Part shown: piece after piece, positions 1 to 8,593 of the stretch | Layout: every line of letters starts with the position of its first letter | How positions within the stretch are numbered: the stretch's first letter is position 1 | Assembly: GCA_031127075.1 (NCBI GenBank) | Contig: JARIFA010000016.1 | Location: forward strand, 1-39,838 | Length of the DNA stretch: 39,838 nucleotides | Source of the DNA: Gemmatimonadota bacterium | GTDB lineage: Bacteria; Gemmatimonadota; Gemmatimonadetes; Gemmatimonadales; Gemmatimonadaceae | Reading direction: 5' to 3' | The notes under the pieces: model-generated | What the model was told of the DNA's origin: nothing | Seen by the model: only the letters and a program-made list of their open reading frames with translations | The model's database searches: none | Made by a program: the position numbers and the translations under genes

Positions 1-537
1 GGGGGGGCGCGCGGGCCCGCCGCCGCGGGGATCTCTGTCCCCATCGTCAGCATCGGCTCGACCCCGACGGCCTCCCACGTCGACGATCTCGCCGGAGTGC
101 ACGAGGTGCGCACGGGGAACTATGTGTTCTACGATGGCATGCAGGTGGCCATCGGGTCCTGTGGTCCGGAGGACGTGGCGCTCACCGTCCTCGCGGCGGT
201 GGTGCATCGTGATCGGGCCCGCGGGAAGGTGATCCTTGATGCGGGGGCGATTGCCCTGAGCAAGGATGCCGGGATCGCCGATGCGGACGGGGTGACCCAC
301 TTCGGGCGTCTCGTGACGTTCGAGGGAGAGGATTTCGGATTGCGGGTGACGGGGCTCTCGCAGGAGCATGGGTGGGTCCAGGTGGCGGACCCCGCCCTCT
401 TGGACCGACTGCCGGTCGGGGCCCGGGTCCGGGTGCTCGCCAACCATTCCTGCCTCACGGCGGCGCAGTTTCCGCACTACGAGGTCTGTGACGGCACGCG
501 GGTCGTCGATCGATGGGTGAACCATCGCGGGTGGTGA
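1..537 (+). CDS. PLP-dependent D-amino-acid enzyme (D-threonine aldolase / D-serine dehydratase-like), C-terminal part
   Basis: The reading frame is open from the first base, so the N-terminal alanine-racemase-type barrel holding the PLP lysine lies outside the window. What remains matches the C-terminal beta domain of this fold-type III family: 'SIGSTPTASH' (substrate/PLP phosphate loop), 'EVRTGNYVFYDGMQ', 'VILDAGAIALSKD', and near the end 'LANHSCLT'. That last motif is the metal site. From memory, D-serine dehydratases bind Zn with a His-x-Cys pair, as here, while the best-studied D-threonine aldolase uses His-x-Asp, so dehydratase-like chemistry is slightly favoured. The likely role is cytosolic breakdown of a D-hydroxy-amino acid. 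The GTG at 97 is internal to the conserved domain and is not the start. The stop at 535-537 is followed by the next gene after 10 bases, so the two may be cotranscribed. Confidence 0.85.
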   Translation, partial: GGARGPAAAGISVPIVSIGSTPTASHVDDLAGVHEVRTGNYVFYDGMQVAIGSCGPEDVALTVLAAVVHRDRARGKVILDAGAIALSKDAGIADADGVTHFGRLVTFEGEDFGLRVTGLSQEHGWVQVADPALLDRLPVGARVRVLANHSCLTAAQFPHYEVCDGTRVVDRWVNHRGW

Positions 538-547
538 GCGGCCTCGA

Positions 548-3100
548 GTGAACGTTTCGTCTCCGGTCCTCGTACGGCAGTTCGTGACCTCGTCCCGATC
601 CTTCGTCGCCACGGCACTCGGGGTCCTCCTCCTCGCGGGGCCTTCCACCGGCCGTGCGCAGGCCGCGAGTCCCGAGACGCCCGCCACGCGCGCCGTCCGC
701 ACCGAGGGCCCGATCCTCCTCGACGGGCGCGATGACGACGCGGTGTGGCGTGTCGCCCCCGTCACCGACGACTTCCATCAGTTCGCACCGGCTGAGGCGG
801 CTCCGGCGCGCTTCCGCACCGCATTCCAGGTCGCGTACGACGACCGGATGCTCTACGTGTTCGTGCGGATGTACGACCCGCACCCCGATTCGCTCGTCGC
901 CCTCCTGAGCCGGCGCGACGTCCGCACCCCGTCGGAGTGGATCAAGGTCGTGATCGACGGCTATCACGATCGGCGCAGCGGCATGCAGTTCATGGTGAAT
1001 CCCGTCGGCGTGAAGCGTGACGCGAACATCACCAACGACGTGGTCGAGGACGGCGCGTGGGACGCGGTCTGGGACGCCGCCACCCGCATCGATTCGCTCG
1101 GGTGGACGGCGGAGTACGCGATCCCCTTCAGTCAGCTCCGCTTCCAGCCGGGGGAGGCGCTCGTCTTCGGCTTCGGCGTCTGGCGTGATGACGTCCGGCA
1201 CGGGGAGCGCGACAGCTGGCCCGTGTATCGCCCGTCGCGCCAGACCTTCGCCTCCCAGCTGGGCGATCTCGTCGGTATCGAGGGGATTGGCGGACAGCGC
1301 CGCCTCGAGGTGATGCCGTATGTCGTCACCAAGAACGTGACGCAGCCGATCGCGGGGGGCGGCTGGCGGCATCCGCAACAGCAGGCCGCGGGGCTCGACT
1401 TCAAGGCGGGGCTCGGGCCGAACATCACCCTCGATGCCACCCTGAACCCTGATTTCGGGCAGGTGGAGGCCGATCCCGCGGTGTTGAACCTGAGCGCTTT
1501 CGAGATCCGGTTCGAGGAGCGGCGTCCCTTCTTTCAGGAGGGCGGGAATCTCTTCCGCTGCGGCGGGCCGTGCGAGGGGATCTTCTACACCCGGCGCCTC
1601 GGTCGCGCGCCGCAGCTGCGCGGAGCCGTGACCGATCCAGTCGCGAGCACAATCGACGCCGCGGCGAAGCTCACCGGGCGGCTACCGAACGGGCTCCAGT
1701 TCGGCCTCGTCGGCGTCTCCTCGGCGCGCGAGGTGGGGGCCAGCGGGACGACGATCGAACCGCGCACCCGTGCCGTCGTGGCGCGCGTGATCCAGGACTT
1801 CCGCGAGGGGCGATCGCAGATCGGGACGATGCTCACGGGACTCGTCCGCGACCTCGACGACGTGACGCGACCGCTCCTCCGCCGTGATGCGTATACGGCG
1901 CTGTTCCAGGGCTATCACCGGTTCGCGGAGCGCTGGGAGGTCTCGGGGTATGCCGGGCGCGTCCTGACGCACGGGAGCGAGACCGCGATGGCGCGGACCC
2001 AGCTCAGCAGCGTGCACTACGCCCAACGCCCGGGTGGCGAGCTCGCCTTCGATCCGACCCGCACCTCGCTCACCGGCGGGTCGACCTCGGCCTCGATCCG
2101 CCGCTACGCCGGGCGCGTCCGCTGGGAGACGACGACCCGCTACGCCGAACCCGGGACCGAACTGAACGACCTCGGCTTGGTGGTCCTGGTCAACGACGCG
2201 ATGCTGCGGAACCAGCTCTCGTTGGTCTCCGTGCGGCCGTCGTCCTGGTATCGTCGCGGGCAGCTCACCTTCAGCACCGAGCAGCATTGGACGACGGGTG
2301 GGCTCCCGTCGGGGGCGTCGGTGGCGGTGCGGGGGAACGGGGAGCTGACGAACTTCTGGGGCATCGAGTCGTACGCGACGGCGTGGAACCTCGGCGAGAC
2401 CTATTGCATCAGCTGTGCACGCGGTGGGCCCGCGCTTCGCGTGTCGCCGAGCGCACTGATGACCGTCGGCGTCGGCGGCGACATCCGGAAGGCGCTGCGC
2501 CCCGAGGTGGGGCTCACCGTCTCCGGCGGCGATGAGGGGCGGTCGTGGCAAGCCACCATCGAGGGCGGCGTGAACGGTCGCATCGGGACCCGGACCTCGC
2601 TCGAGTTCGGCGTGCAGTACGAGCGGCGGCGGAACGACACGCAGCCCTACGCCAACTATGGCGCGGCGCTGAGCGATACGACGCACTTCACCTTCGCCCG
2701 TCTCGATCAGACCACGTTGGCGATGGTGGCGCGGGCGAACGTGACGGTCACGCCGACGTTGAGCCTGCAGCTGTACGCGCAGCCCTTCGTGGCGAGCGGC
2801 GCCTTCGCCGATTGGCGCGAGCTCGCGGATCCGACGGCCCCCGTCTACGCCGATCGCTTCCGTCCGTTCGCCCGGGCGGGGTCGTCGCTGCAGGGCTACA
2901 ACGCGAAGCAGTTCAACTCGACGATGGTGCTCCGCTGGGAGTATCGCCTCGGTTCGACGCTCTTCCTCGTCTGGCAACAGGGGCGTGCTGATGGGCGAGA
3001 CCCCGGCACCTTCGAGGTCACGCGCGACCTCCGCCGCCTCTTCGCGACGCACCCGGACAACACGGTGCTGGTGAAGTTCTCCTACTGGATGACGCCCTGA
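548..3100 (+). CDS. Secreted DUF5916 protein with N-terminal CBM9-like (DOMON) domain
   Basis: An 850-residue protein from a GTG start. Residues about 15-40 form a signal peptide ending '...GRAQA'. Residues about 45-235 form a carbohydrate-binding-family-9-like beta-sandwich ('GPILLDGRDDDAVWR', 'VAYDDRMLYVFVRMYD', 'EYAIPFSQLRF'). The rest is the DUF5916 region ('LNPDFGQVEADPAVLNLS', 'FEERRPFFQEGGNLF'), whose C-terminal half has alternating hydrophobic strands and ends '...VLVKFSYWMTP', like an outer-membrane beta-barrel. Members of this family are common in Bacteroidota and Gemmatimonadota. Their function is unknown; surface binding or transport of sugars is only a guess. Length is usual for the family. 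The GTG is the most upstream start giving a complete signal peptide. Confidence 0.88.
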   Translation: MNVSSPVLVRQFVTSSRSFVATALGVLLLAGPSTGRAQAASPETPATRAVRTEGPILLDGRDDDAVWRVAPVTDDFHQFAPAEAAPARFRTAFQVAYDDRMLYVFVRMYDPHPDSLVALLSRRDVRTPSEWIKVVIDGYHDRRSGMQFMVNPVGVKRDANITNDVVEDGAWDAVWDAATRIDSLGWTAEYAIPFSQLRFQPGEALVFGFGVWRDDVRHGERDSWPVYRPSRQTFASQLGDLVGIEGIGGQRRLEVMPYVVTKNVTQPIAGGGWRHPQQQAAGLDFKAGLGPNITLDATLNPDFGQVEADPAVLNLSAFEIRFEERRPFFQEGGNLFRCGGPCEGIFYTRRLGRAPQLRGAVTDPVASTIDAAAKLTGRLPNGLQFGLVGVSSAREVGASGTTIEPRTRAVVARVIQDFREGRSQIGTMLTGLVRDLDDVTRPLLRRDAYTALFQGYHRFAERWEVSGYAGRVLTHGSETAMARTQLSSVHYAQRPGGELAFDPTRTSLTGGSTSASIRRYAGRVRWETTTRYAEPGTELNDLGLVVLVNDAMLRNQLSLVSVRPSSWYRRGQLTFSTEQHWTTGGLPSGASVAVRGNGELTNFWGIESYATAWNLGETYCISCARGGPALRVSPSALMTVGVGGDIRKALRPEVGLTVSGGDEGRSWQATIEGGVNGRIGTRTSLEFGVQYERRRNDTQPYANYGAALSDTTHFTFARLDQTTLAMVARANVTVTPTLSLQLYAQPFVASGAFADWRELADPTAPVYADRFRPFARAGSSLQGYNAKQFNSTMVLRWEYRLGSTLFLVWQQGRADGRDPGTFEVTRDLRRLFATHPDNTVLVKFSYWMTP

Positions 3101-3127
3101 GCCCTCGCGCGCCCTCCCGGCGAAGCG

Positions 3128-3133
3128 CATCTT
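3128..3133 (+). promoter_or_regulatory. Possible -10 hexamer (CATCTT), weak
   Basis: CATCTT ends 7 bases before the ATG of the MFS transporter at 3141. It differs from TANNNT only in the first base, and the same hexamer at the same 7-base spacing precedes the symporter gene at 31070 on the other strand. No -35 match is visible. It is weak alone and is listed because of the recurrence. Confidence 0.3.
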
Positions 3134-3140
3134 CCCGCGC

Positions 3141-4769
3141 ATGGCTCCTCTCCCCGACACCACGCGTGACGCCCGCCGCGTGATCCTCGCGTCGTCCCTC
3201 GGCACCGTCTTCGAGTGGTACGATTTCTATCTTTACGGGTCGCTCGCCGGCATCATCAGCACCCAGTTCTTCTCCGGGGTGAACCCGACTGCGGGGTTCA
3301 TCTTCGCCCTCCTCGCCTTCGCCGCCGGGTTCGCGGTGCGTCCCTTCGGCGCCCTCGTCTTCGGTCGGCTCGGTGACCTCGTCGGGCGGAAGCACACCTT
3401 CCTCGTCACCATCCTCATCATGGGGGCCTCGACCTTCGTCGTCGGGGTGCTGCCCTCGTACGCGCAGATCGGGATCGCGGCACCCGTGATCCTGATCCTC
3501 CTGCGCCTGCTCCAGGGCCTGGCGCTCGGCGGTGAATACGGTGGAGCCGCCACCTATGTCGCGGAGCATGCCCCGCCGGGTGAGCGGGGGAGCTATACGT
3601 CGTGGATCCAGACGACGGCCACGATGGGACTCTTCCTCTCGCTCCTCGTCATCACGCTCTGCCGCGTGACGCTCGGCGAGGCGACCTTCGCGGCGTGGGG
3701 CTGGCGCATCCCCTTCCTCGTCTCGCTGGTGCTCCTCGGCATCTCGGTCTGGATCCGGCTCGCGCTCGAGGAGTCACCCGTCTTCAAGGCGATGAAGGCC
3801 GAAGGGACGCACTCGAAGGCGCCGCTCCGCGAATCGTTCGGCGAGTGGCGGAACCTCCGCGTCGTGCTGATCGCGCTCTTCGGGCTCACCGCCGGGCAGG
3901 CGGTGGTCTGGTACACGGGGCAGTTCTACACGCTCTTCTTCCTCACGCAGACGCTGAAGGTCGACCTCCAGACGTCGAACGTGCTCGTCGCCATCTCCCT
4001 CCTCCTCGCGACGCCCTTCTTCGTGGTCTTCGGTCGGCTCTCGGACCGCATCGGCCGGAAGCCGATCATCCTCGCCGGCTGCCTGCTCGCCGCGCTCACG
4101 TACTTCCCGCTCTTCCGCGCGCTGACGCACTTCGCCAATCCCGCGCTGGAGGCAGCGCAGGAACGCGCGCCGGTCGTGGTGGCCGCCGATCCGACCGAGT
4201 GTTCGGTGCAGTTCAATCCCGTGGGGACGAGCACCTTCACCTCGAGCTGCGACGTCGCGAAGGCGGCGCTCGTGAAGCGCGGCGTCCCGTACACCAACGA
4301 GGCCGCGACCGGGGCTGCGACGATCCGCGTGGGGACGGTCGAGATCCCGTCGTACGACGCGACCGCTGCCGACGCCCGGCAGAAGACGGGGTTCGACGAG
4401 GAGCTCGCCGCCGCCCTCGATGCCGCGGCGTACCCGAAGGCCGCCGATCCGGCCGGCATCAACCGTCCGATGGTCGTGCTGGTGCTCTGGGTGCTCGTGC
4501 TCTACGTGACGCTCGTCTATGGCCCGATCGCGGCGATGCTCGTCGAGATGTTCCCGACGCGGATCCGCTATACGTCGATGTCGCTCCCATACCACCTCGG
4601 AAACGGCTGGTTCGGCGGCTTCCTGCCGACGACCGCCTTCGCCATCGTCGCGTCGACGGGCGACATCTACTCCGGGCTCTGGTATCCGGTGATCATCGCC
4701 TCGGCGACCTTCGTCATCGGCTGGCTCTTCGTTCGCGAGACGAAGGACGTCGACCTCCACGACGGCTGA
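3141..4769 (+). CDS. MFS transporter, metabolite:H+ symporter (MHS) family
   Basis: A 542-residue inner-membrane carrier. The N-terminus has the MHS hallmark 'SLGTVFEWYDFYLYG', followed by the loop 2-3 motif 'GRLGDLVGRKHTFL' and 'LQGLALGGEYGGAATYVAEHA', as in the ProP/KgtP/ShiA group that takes up organic acids, betaine or related solutes with protons. The second half repeats the signature ('GRLSDRIGRKPIIL'). A soluble insertion of about 110 residues (roughly 335-445), containing Cys354 and Cys370, sits between the eighth helix or so and the C-terminal helices. That makes the protein longer than the usual 430-450 residues. The substrate cannot be told from sequence. It converges with the amidohydrolase downstream. 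Confidence 0.92.
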   Translation: MAPLPDTTRDARRVILASSLGTVFEWYDFYLYGSLAGIISTQFFSGVNPTAGFIFALLAFAAGFAVRPFGALVFGRLGDLVGRKHTFLVTILIMGASTFVVGVLPSYAQIGIAAPVILILLRLLQGLALGGEYGGAATYVAEHAPPGERGSYTSWIQTTATMGLFLSLLVITLCRVTLGEATFAAWGWRIPFLVSLVLLGISVWIRLALEESPVFKAMKAEGTHSKAPLRESFGEWRNLRVVLIALFGLTAGQAVVWYTGQFYTLFFLTQTLKVDLQTSNVLVAISLLLATPFFVVFGRLSDRIGRKPIILAGCLLAALTYFPLFRALTHFANPALEAAQERAPVVVAADPTECSVQFNPVGTSTFTSSCDVAKAALVKRGVPYTNEAATGAATIRVGTVEIPSYDATAADARQKTGFDEELAAALDAAAYPKAADPAGINRPMVVLVLWVLVLYVTLVYGPIAAMLVEMFPTRIRYTSMSLPYHLGNGWFGGFLPTTAFAIVASTGDIYSGLWYPVIIASATFVIGWLFVRETKDVDLHDG

Positions 4770-4808
4770 CCTCGCGACGCGGGCGGGGCGGTGCGTGGCC
4801 CCGATGAT

Positions 4809-4828
4809 GGCGTGGTGAGGCCCACGCC
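4809..4828. terminator. Bidirectional terminator-like hairpin
   Basis: A perfect 7-bp stem, GGCGTGG (4809-4815) with CCACGCC (4822-4828), closes a 6-base loop. It lies in the 65-base gap between the converging MFS and amidohydrolase genes. There is no T-tract on either strand, so it is a candidate only. Confidence 0.5.
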
Positions 4829-4834
4829 GCCCGG

Positions 4835-6526
4835 TCAGCGCAGCGTCGGATCTCGGTAGGTGTCGCGCCCGCCCATCACGGTCAGCACCGGCCGGGCGCG
4901 CGTGAACGTCGCGAGCGTCGCGTCGAGGATGTCGTCGGAGAGCACCACGAGGTCCGCCAGCATCCCCGGGGCGAGCGTCCCGATCTCCCGTTCGCGGAAG
5001 GCGGCGTAGGCGGCGTCGCGGGTGTAGTGCCGGAGCGCGGCCTCCACGCCGATGCGGTGCTGCGGCTCCCACCCGCCCGCCGGGGTGCCGTCGGCGAGCT
5101 GCCGGAAGACCGCCATCTGCATCCCGAGGATCGGGCTCATCGGGAAGACGGGATAGTCGCTGCCGAAGGCCTGCACCGCGCCCGCGTCGTCGAGCGCCTT
5201 GAATGGCATCGCGCGCGCGGCGCGCTCGGGACCGAGGAGCGGCACATAGTTCTGCAACGCGGTCGGGTCCGGCGTGGCGAAGACCGCCTGCGTCGACGCG
5301 ATCACGCCGAGCGCTCGGAAGCGCGGGAGGTCCGAGGGGTCGGGGACCTCGAGGTGCTCGATGCGAGGGCGGCGGTCCCGCGGCCCGTTGCGGCGCGCCA
5401 CCGCCTCGTACGCATCCAGCGCCTGCCGGATCGCCGCATCGCCGATCGCGTGGAGCTCCACCTGCATACCGGCGCTGTCGTAGCGCGCGATGGTCGCGAC
5501 GAGGGTGTCGAGCGACCAGCGGGGGAGTCCCGTCCCGCCGCCGACGGCGTAGGGGGCGAGCATCGCGGCGGAGCGGGCGTCGACGGTCCCGTCGAGCATC
5601 CCCTTCGCGATGCCGTGCCGGAGCAGTGGCCCCCGATCGCGATCGCGACGCGCGGTCCATTCGGCGAGGGCGGAGTCGCTCGGGAGCGGGACGAAGGGGA
5701 CCGCGATACGGAACCGCGTCAGCAGCGTGCCCTCGGCGAGCGCCCGCGCGAACGCCTCCTCCTCCGCCTCGTTGAGGCCGTTGGCCACCTGCAGGGCGGT
5801 GAGCCCGTCGCGGGCCGCCGCAGCCATCGTCGCCTGCAGCGCGGCGTAGACCTCGTCCGCGTTCGGGGCCGGAATCCGTTCTTTCACCGGCCACGCGGCC
5901 GTCTCGCGCAGGAGTCCCGTCGGCGTCCCGTCACGGGTGCGGTCGATCGCGCCGCCAGCGGGCGCGACGGTCGTTCGGTCGATGCCCGCCAGCCGGAGCG
6001 CGACACGGTTCGCGATCGCCTGATGCCCGTCGCGGTCGACGAGCAACACGGGACGGTCAGGGAAGGCGGCGTCGATCGCCGCGCTCGTCGCCGTGTTCGC
6101 CTCGAACATGTCCGGGGTCCATCCGCGCCCGGTGACCCAGGCGTCCGGTGGCAGCGTCGCGGCGAAGGCCTGCAGGCGCGCGACGATTGAATCGACGGTC
6201 GGCGCGCCGGTGAGGTCGGCGTCGCGACGTGCCGGCAGATGCCAGTGCGCGTCGTGGAAGCCCGGGACGACGCGTCGTCCCCCGAGGTTCTCGACGCGGG
6301 TCGTCTCGCCAGCCAGCGCCTCGATCTCCGCGTCGTATCCGACCGCGATGATCGTGTCGCCGCGGATCGCGAGCGCCGTTGCGGCGGGGCGGGCGGAGTC
6401 GCCGGTCCAGACGAGGCCGTTGAGGAGGATCCGGTCCGGCGGCGGGAGGTCCGGACCACAGGCGCTCGTGAGGAGGAGCGCGACGAGGGGGAGGGCGGCG
6501 TGCCGCACGCGGGGGAGGAGGCGCAT
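4835..6526 (-). CDS. Amidohydrolase family lipoprotein (YtcJ-like, amidohydrolase 3)
   Basis: A 563-residue metal-dependent hydrolase of the YtcJ/amidohydrolase-3 group, which cleaves amide or related C-N bonds; the substrate is unknown. The metal-site motifs are intact: 'PGFHDAHWHL' (HxH), 'IAKGMLDGTVDARS' (carboxylated Lys), 'RIEHLEV', 'ELHAIGDAAI', and 'GSDYPVFPMSP' (catalytic Asp). I chose the ATG at 6526 because it gives a lipoprotein signal sequence, '...VALLLTSACG', with Cys as the first mature residue. The upstream extension of the frame is Arg/Pro-rich and runs into the divergent gene. The protein is therefore probably membrane-anchored outside the cytoplasm. It is divergent from the beta-propeller gene at 6607 across 80 bases. 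Confidence 0.9.
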   Translation of the reverse strand: MRLLPRVRHAALPLVALLLTSACGPDLPPPDRILLNGLVWTGDSARPAATALAIRGDTIIAVGYDAEIEALAGETTRVENLGGRRVVPGFHDAHWHLPARRDADLTGAPTVDSIVARLQAFAATLPPDAWVTGRGWTPDMFEANTATSAAIDAAFPDRPVLLVDRDGHQAIANRVALRLAGIDRTTVAPAGGAIDRTRDGTPTGLLRETAAWPVKERIPAPNADEVYAALQATMAAAARDGLTALQVANGLNEAEEEAFARALAEGTLLTRFRIAVPFVPLPSDSALAEWTARRDRDRGPLLRHGIAKGMLDGTVDARSAAMLAPYAVGGGTGLPRWSLDTLVATIARYDSAGMQVELHAIGDAAIRQALDAYEAVARRNGPRDRRPRIEHLEVPDPSDLPRFRALGVIASTQAVFATPDPTALQNYVPLLGPERAARAMPFKALDDAGAVQAFGSDYPVFPMSPILGMQMAVFRQLADGTPAGGWEPQHRIGVEAALRHYTRDAAYAAFREREIGTLAPGMLADLVVLSDDILDATLATFTRARPVLTVMGGRDTYRDPTLR

Positions 6527-6594
6527 ATCTACTGACCTACGACGTGGGACCCTGACCCGCAAGCGGCGCTCTCGCGGCACGAGCCCCCGAGCCC

Positions 6595-6600
6595 GACATT
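6595..6600 (+). promoter_or_regulatory. Possible -10 hexamer (GACATT), weak
   Basis: GACATT ends 6 bases before the ATG at 6607. It fits NANNNT rather than strict TANNNT. It is included only as a member of the recurring near-start motif seen in this window, and no -35 is visible. Confidence 0.2.
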
Positions 6601-6606
6601 CCCGGG

Positions 6607-7698
6607 ATGACTCCCTTTCCGCGCCGTCCCCTCGTCCGGCTCTTCCTCGCCTTCGACCTTGTCGTGGTCGCCTACCTCGCGTTCTGGCCGGTGCCGATCG
6701 ATCCGGTGGCGTGGGAGGCGCCGGTGGATGCCGGCTACGTCGGCGCGTTCGCGGCGGATAGCGCACTCGTGGGCGCGGAGCCGGTGCCGCTGGGCGATCA
6801 CTCGGGGCCCGAGAGCGTGGCGCGTGACGCCGCGGGACGGATCTACGCGGCGACCCGCGACGGCGCCATCGTCCGACTCGACGCCGAGGGGCAGAACCCG
6901 GTCGTCTGGGCGCGCACCGACGGGCGACCGCTCGGGCTCGCCTTCGGCACCGATGGCCTGCTCTACGTCGCTGACGGGATCCGCGGACTGCTCGCCATCG
7001 ACACGACGGGGCAGGTGACGGTTCTCGCGACCGAGGCGGAGGGGCGCCCCTTCGGCTTCGCCGATGACCTCGACGTCGCGCCCGACGGCCGCGTCTACTT
7101 CAGTGACGCCTCGAGCAAGTTCACCGTGGCGGCGCGTGCGGACGCCGCCGCCAGTACGCTTGATGTCCTCGAGCACGGCGGCCACGGTCGGCTCCTCGAG
7201 TGGGACCCGGTCACGCGGCAGGTACGGGTCGTCGCGGCGGGGCTCCAGTTCGCCAACGGCGTGGCACTCACCGCCGATGGCCGGGCGGTGCTGCTCACGG
7301 AGACGGGGGCGTATCGCATCCTGCACGTGGAGGTCCAGGGCCCCGGGCGTGGCACCGTCACGCCGATCCTCGAGAACCTCCCCGGCTTCCCCGACAACAT
7401 CTCGCGCGACGCCGAGGGGCGCTTTTGGATCGCACTCTTCGCCCCGCGGAAGGCGATCGTCGACCGGCTCGCGCGATACCCCGCGCTCCGGAAGGTGATC
7501 GTGCGCATCCCGGCGGCGCTGCAGCCGAAGCCCGCGCGGTACGCGCATCTCATCGCGATCGACGAGACGGGGCGCGTCCTCGATGACCGACAGGACCCCG
7601 TCGGCGGCTACGCGCCGATCACCGACGTGCTCGCGACGGATCGCTGGCTCTATCTGGGCAGTCTCTCCGAACCGACGCTCGCCCGCGTCCCGCGCTGA
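6607..7698 (+). CDS. SMP-30/gluconolactonase or strictosidine-synthase-like beta-propeller protein
   Basis: A 363-residue protein with an N-terminal hydrophobic segment (about 10-28, 'LFLAFDLVVVAYLAFW') that should anchor it in the membrane with the propeller outside. Repeated blades carry 'GPESVARDAAGRIYAATRDG', 'PLGLAFGTDGLLYVADG', 'FADDLDVAPDGRVYFSDAS', 'FANGVALTADGRAVLL', and 'FPDNISRDAEGRFWIALF'. The 'YFSDAS' and 'LPGFPDNI' motifs are typical of the strictosidine-synthase/APMAP group, whose bacterial members are probably lactonases or esterases with a bound metal. The substrate is unknown. Its stop codon and that of the converging alpha/beta hydrolase are one base apart. Confidence 0.87.
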   Translation: MTPFPRRPLVRLFLAFDLVVVAYLAFWPVPIDPVAWEAPVDAGYVGAFAADSALVGAEPVPLGDHSGPESVARDAAGRIYAATRDGAIVRLDAEGQNPVVWARTDGRPLGLAFGTDGLLYVADGIRGLLAIDTTGQVTVLATEAEGRPFGFADDLDVAPDGRVYFSDASSKFTVAARADAAASTLDVLEHGGHGRLLEWDPVTRQVRVVAAGLQFANGVALTADGRAVLLTETGAYRILHVEVQGPGRGTVTPILENLPGFPDNISRDAEGRFWIALFAPRKAIVDRLARYPALRKVIVRIPAALQPKPARYAHLIAIDETGRVLDDRQDPVGGYAPITDVLATDRWLYLGSLSEPTLARVPR

Positions 7699-7699
7699 C

Positions 7700-8533
7700 T
7701 CAGCTGGGCGCGCGCTCCTCGAGCCACTCGTCGAGGTACGCGAAGACGGGCGCGGGATCGACGGCGTTGAATATCTCGTGGTAGAGGCCGCCGAAACTCT
7801 TCGCGCGGACGACGTGTGGCGGCGCCTGCATCGCGAACTTCGCGCTCCCGGCCGGGTCGACGAGGTGATCCTCCAGCGCCCACATCAGGAGCGTCGGGAC
7901 CGGCCACTGCCGCGCCTGAGCGATCACCTCGCCGCCGCCCGCCAGCACCGCGCGCGCGAGCCGCGGCGTGATCCGGTCGTGCACCAGCGGGTCCGCTTTG
8001 TAGGCGGCCACCACCGCGGCGCTTTTGGAGATTTTGTCGGGCTGCACGCCGTTGTGCACGGCAAGGCCGGGGAAGAGCGCGGACCCGATGACCAGCTGGA
8101 GCCGCTGCACGAGATTCGTCTTCACCGCGAGCGCGGGCGAGGAGAGGATCAGTCCGTCCACGGGCCGATACCGGCGCGCCACCACCTGCGCTGCGATCTG
8201 TCCCCCCATGCTGTGGCCGAGCAGGAAGAACCGGTTCTGCGGATGCGCGCGACGGACGACGTCCATCACGAGCGTGAGGTCGTCGAGGTGGTCGTCGGCC
8301 CGACGGACCGCGCCACGGCGCCCCTCGGACTTCCCGTGCCCCCGGAGGTCATACGTGACACAGTCGAAGCCCTGCTTTGTCAGGTGCATCGCGAGCTTCA
8401 CGTATCGCCCCGCGTGTTCGCCGAGTCCGTGCACCACCAGCACCGTGCCCCGCGGGCGGCCCGTACGCTTCCACCACCGCACCATCAGGGTGGTGCCGTC
8501 GCGCGTGGAGATCTTCTCGGGGGTCGTCGACAT
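7700..8533 (-). CDS. Alpha/beta hydrolase, monoacylglycerol-lipase type
   Basis: A 277-residue serine hydrolase. The oxyanion region 'LVVHGLGEHAGRY' and the 'YDLRGHGKSEG' motif are characteristic of the Hydrolase_4/monoglyceride lipase family. The nucleophile is Ser108 in 'LLGHSMGG', the acid is probably Asp222 in 'ALEDHLVDP', and the base is His252 in 'GLYHEIFN'. There is no signal peptide, so it is a cytosolic enzyme likely to hydrolyse monoacylglycerols or similar esters. Length is normal for the family. The upstream 60 bases are shared with the divergent DCC-family gene. Confidence 0.92.
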   Translation of the reverse strand: MSTTPEKISTRDGTTLMVRWWKRTGRPRGTVLVVHGLGEHAGRYVKLAMHLTKQGFDCVTYDLRGHGKSEGRRGAVRRADDHLDDLTLVMDVVRRAHPQNRFFLLGHSMGGQIAAQVVARRYRPVDGLILSSPALAVKTNLVQRLQLVIGSALFPGLAVHNGVQPDKISKSAAVVAAYKADPLVHDRITPRLARAVLAGGGEVIAQARQWPVPTLLMWALEDHLVDPAGSAKFAMQAPPHVVRAKSFGGLYHEIFNAVDPAPVFAYLDEWLEERAPS

Positions 8534-8593
8534 GCGCGGGGGGTGGCGGGCGGCGGGCGAGGGTCAGAACTTCCGACACTCTCCGAGAAACAT

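Noticed and set aside
3774-5894. 706-codon minus-strand frame bridging the MFS and amidohydrolase genes
   Set aside because: It overlaps two real genes, one on each strand, has shadow-type composition and no start context.
6527-6766. N-terminal extension of the amidohydrolase to 6766
   Set aside because: The extra 80 residues are Arg/Pro-rich and overlap the divergent beta-propeller gene, and the lipoprotein signal begins at the internal ATG at 6526.
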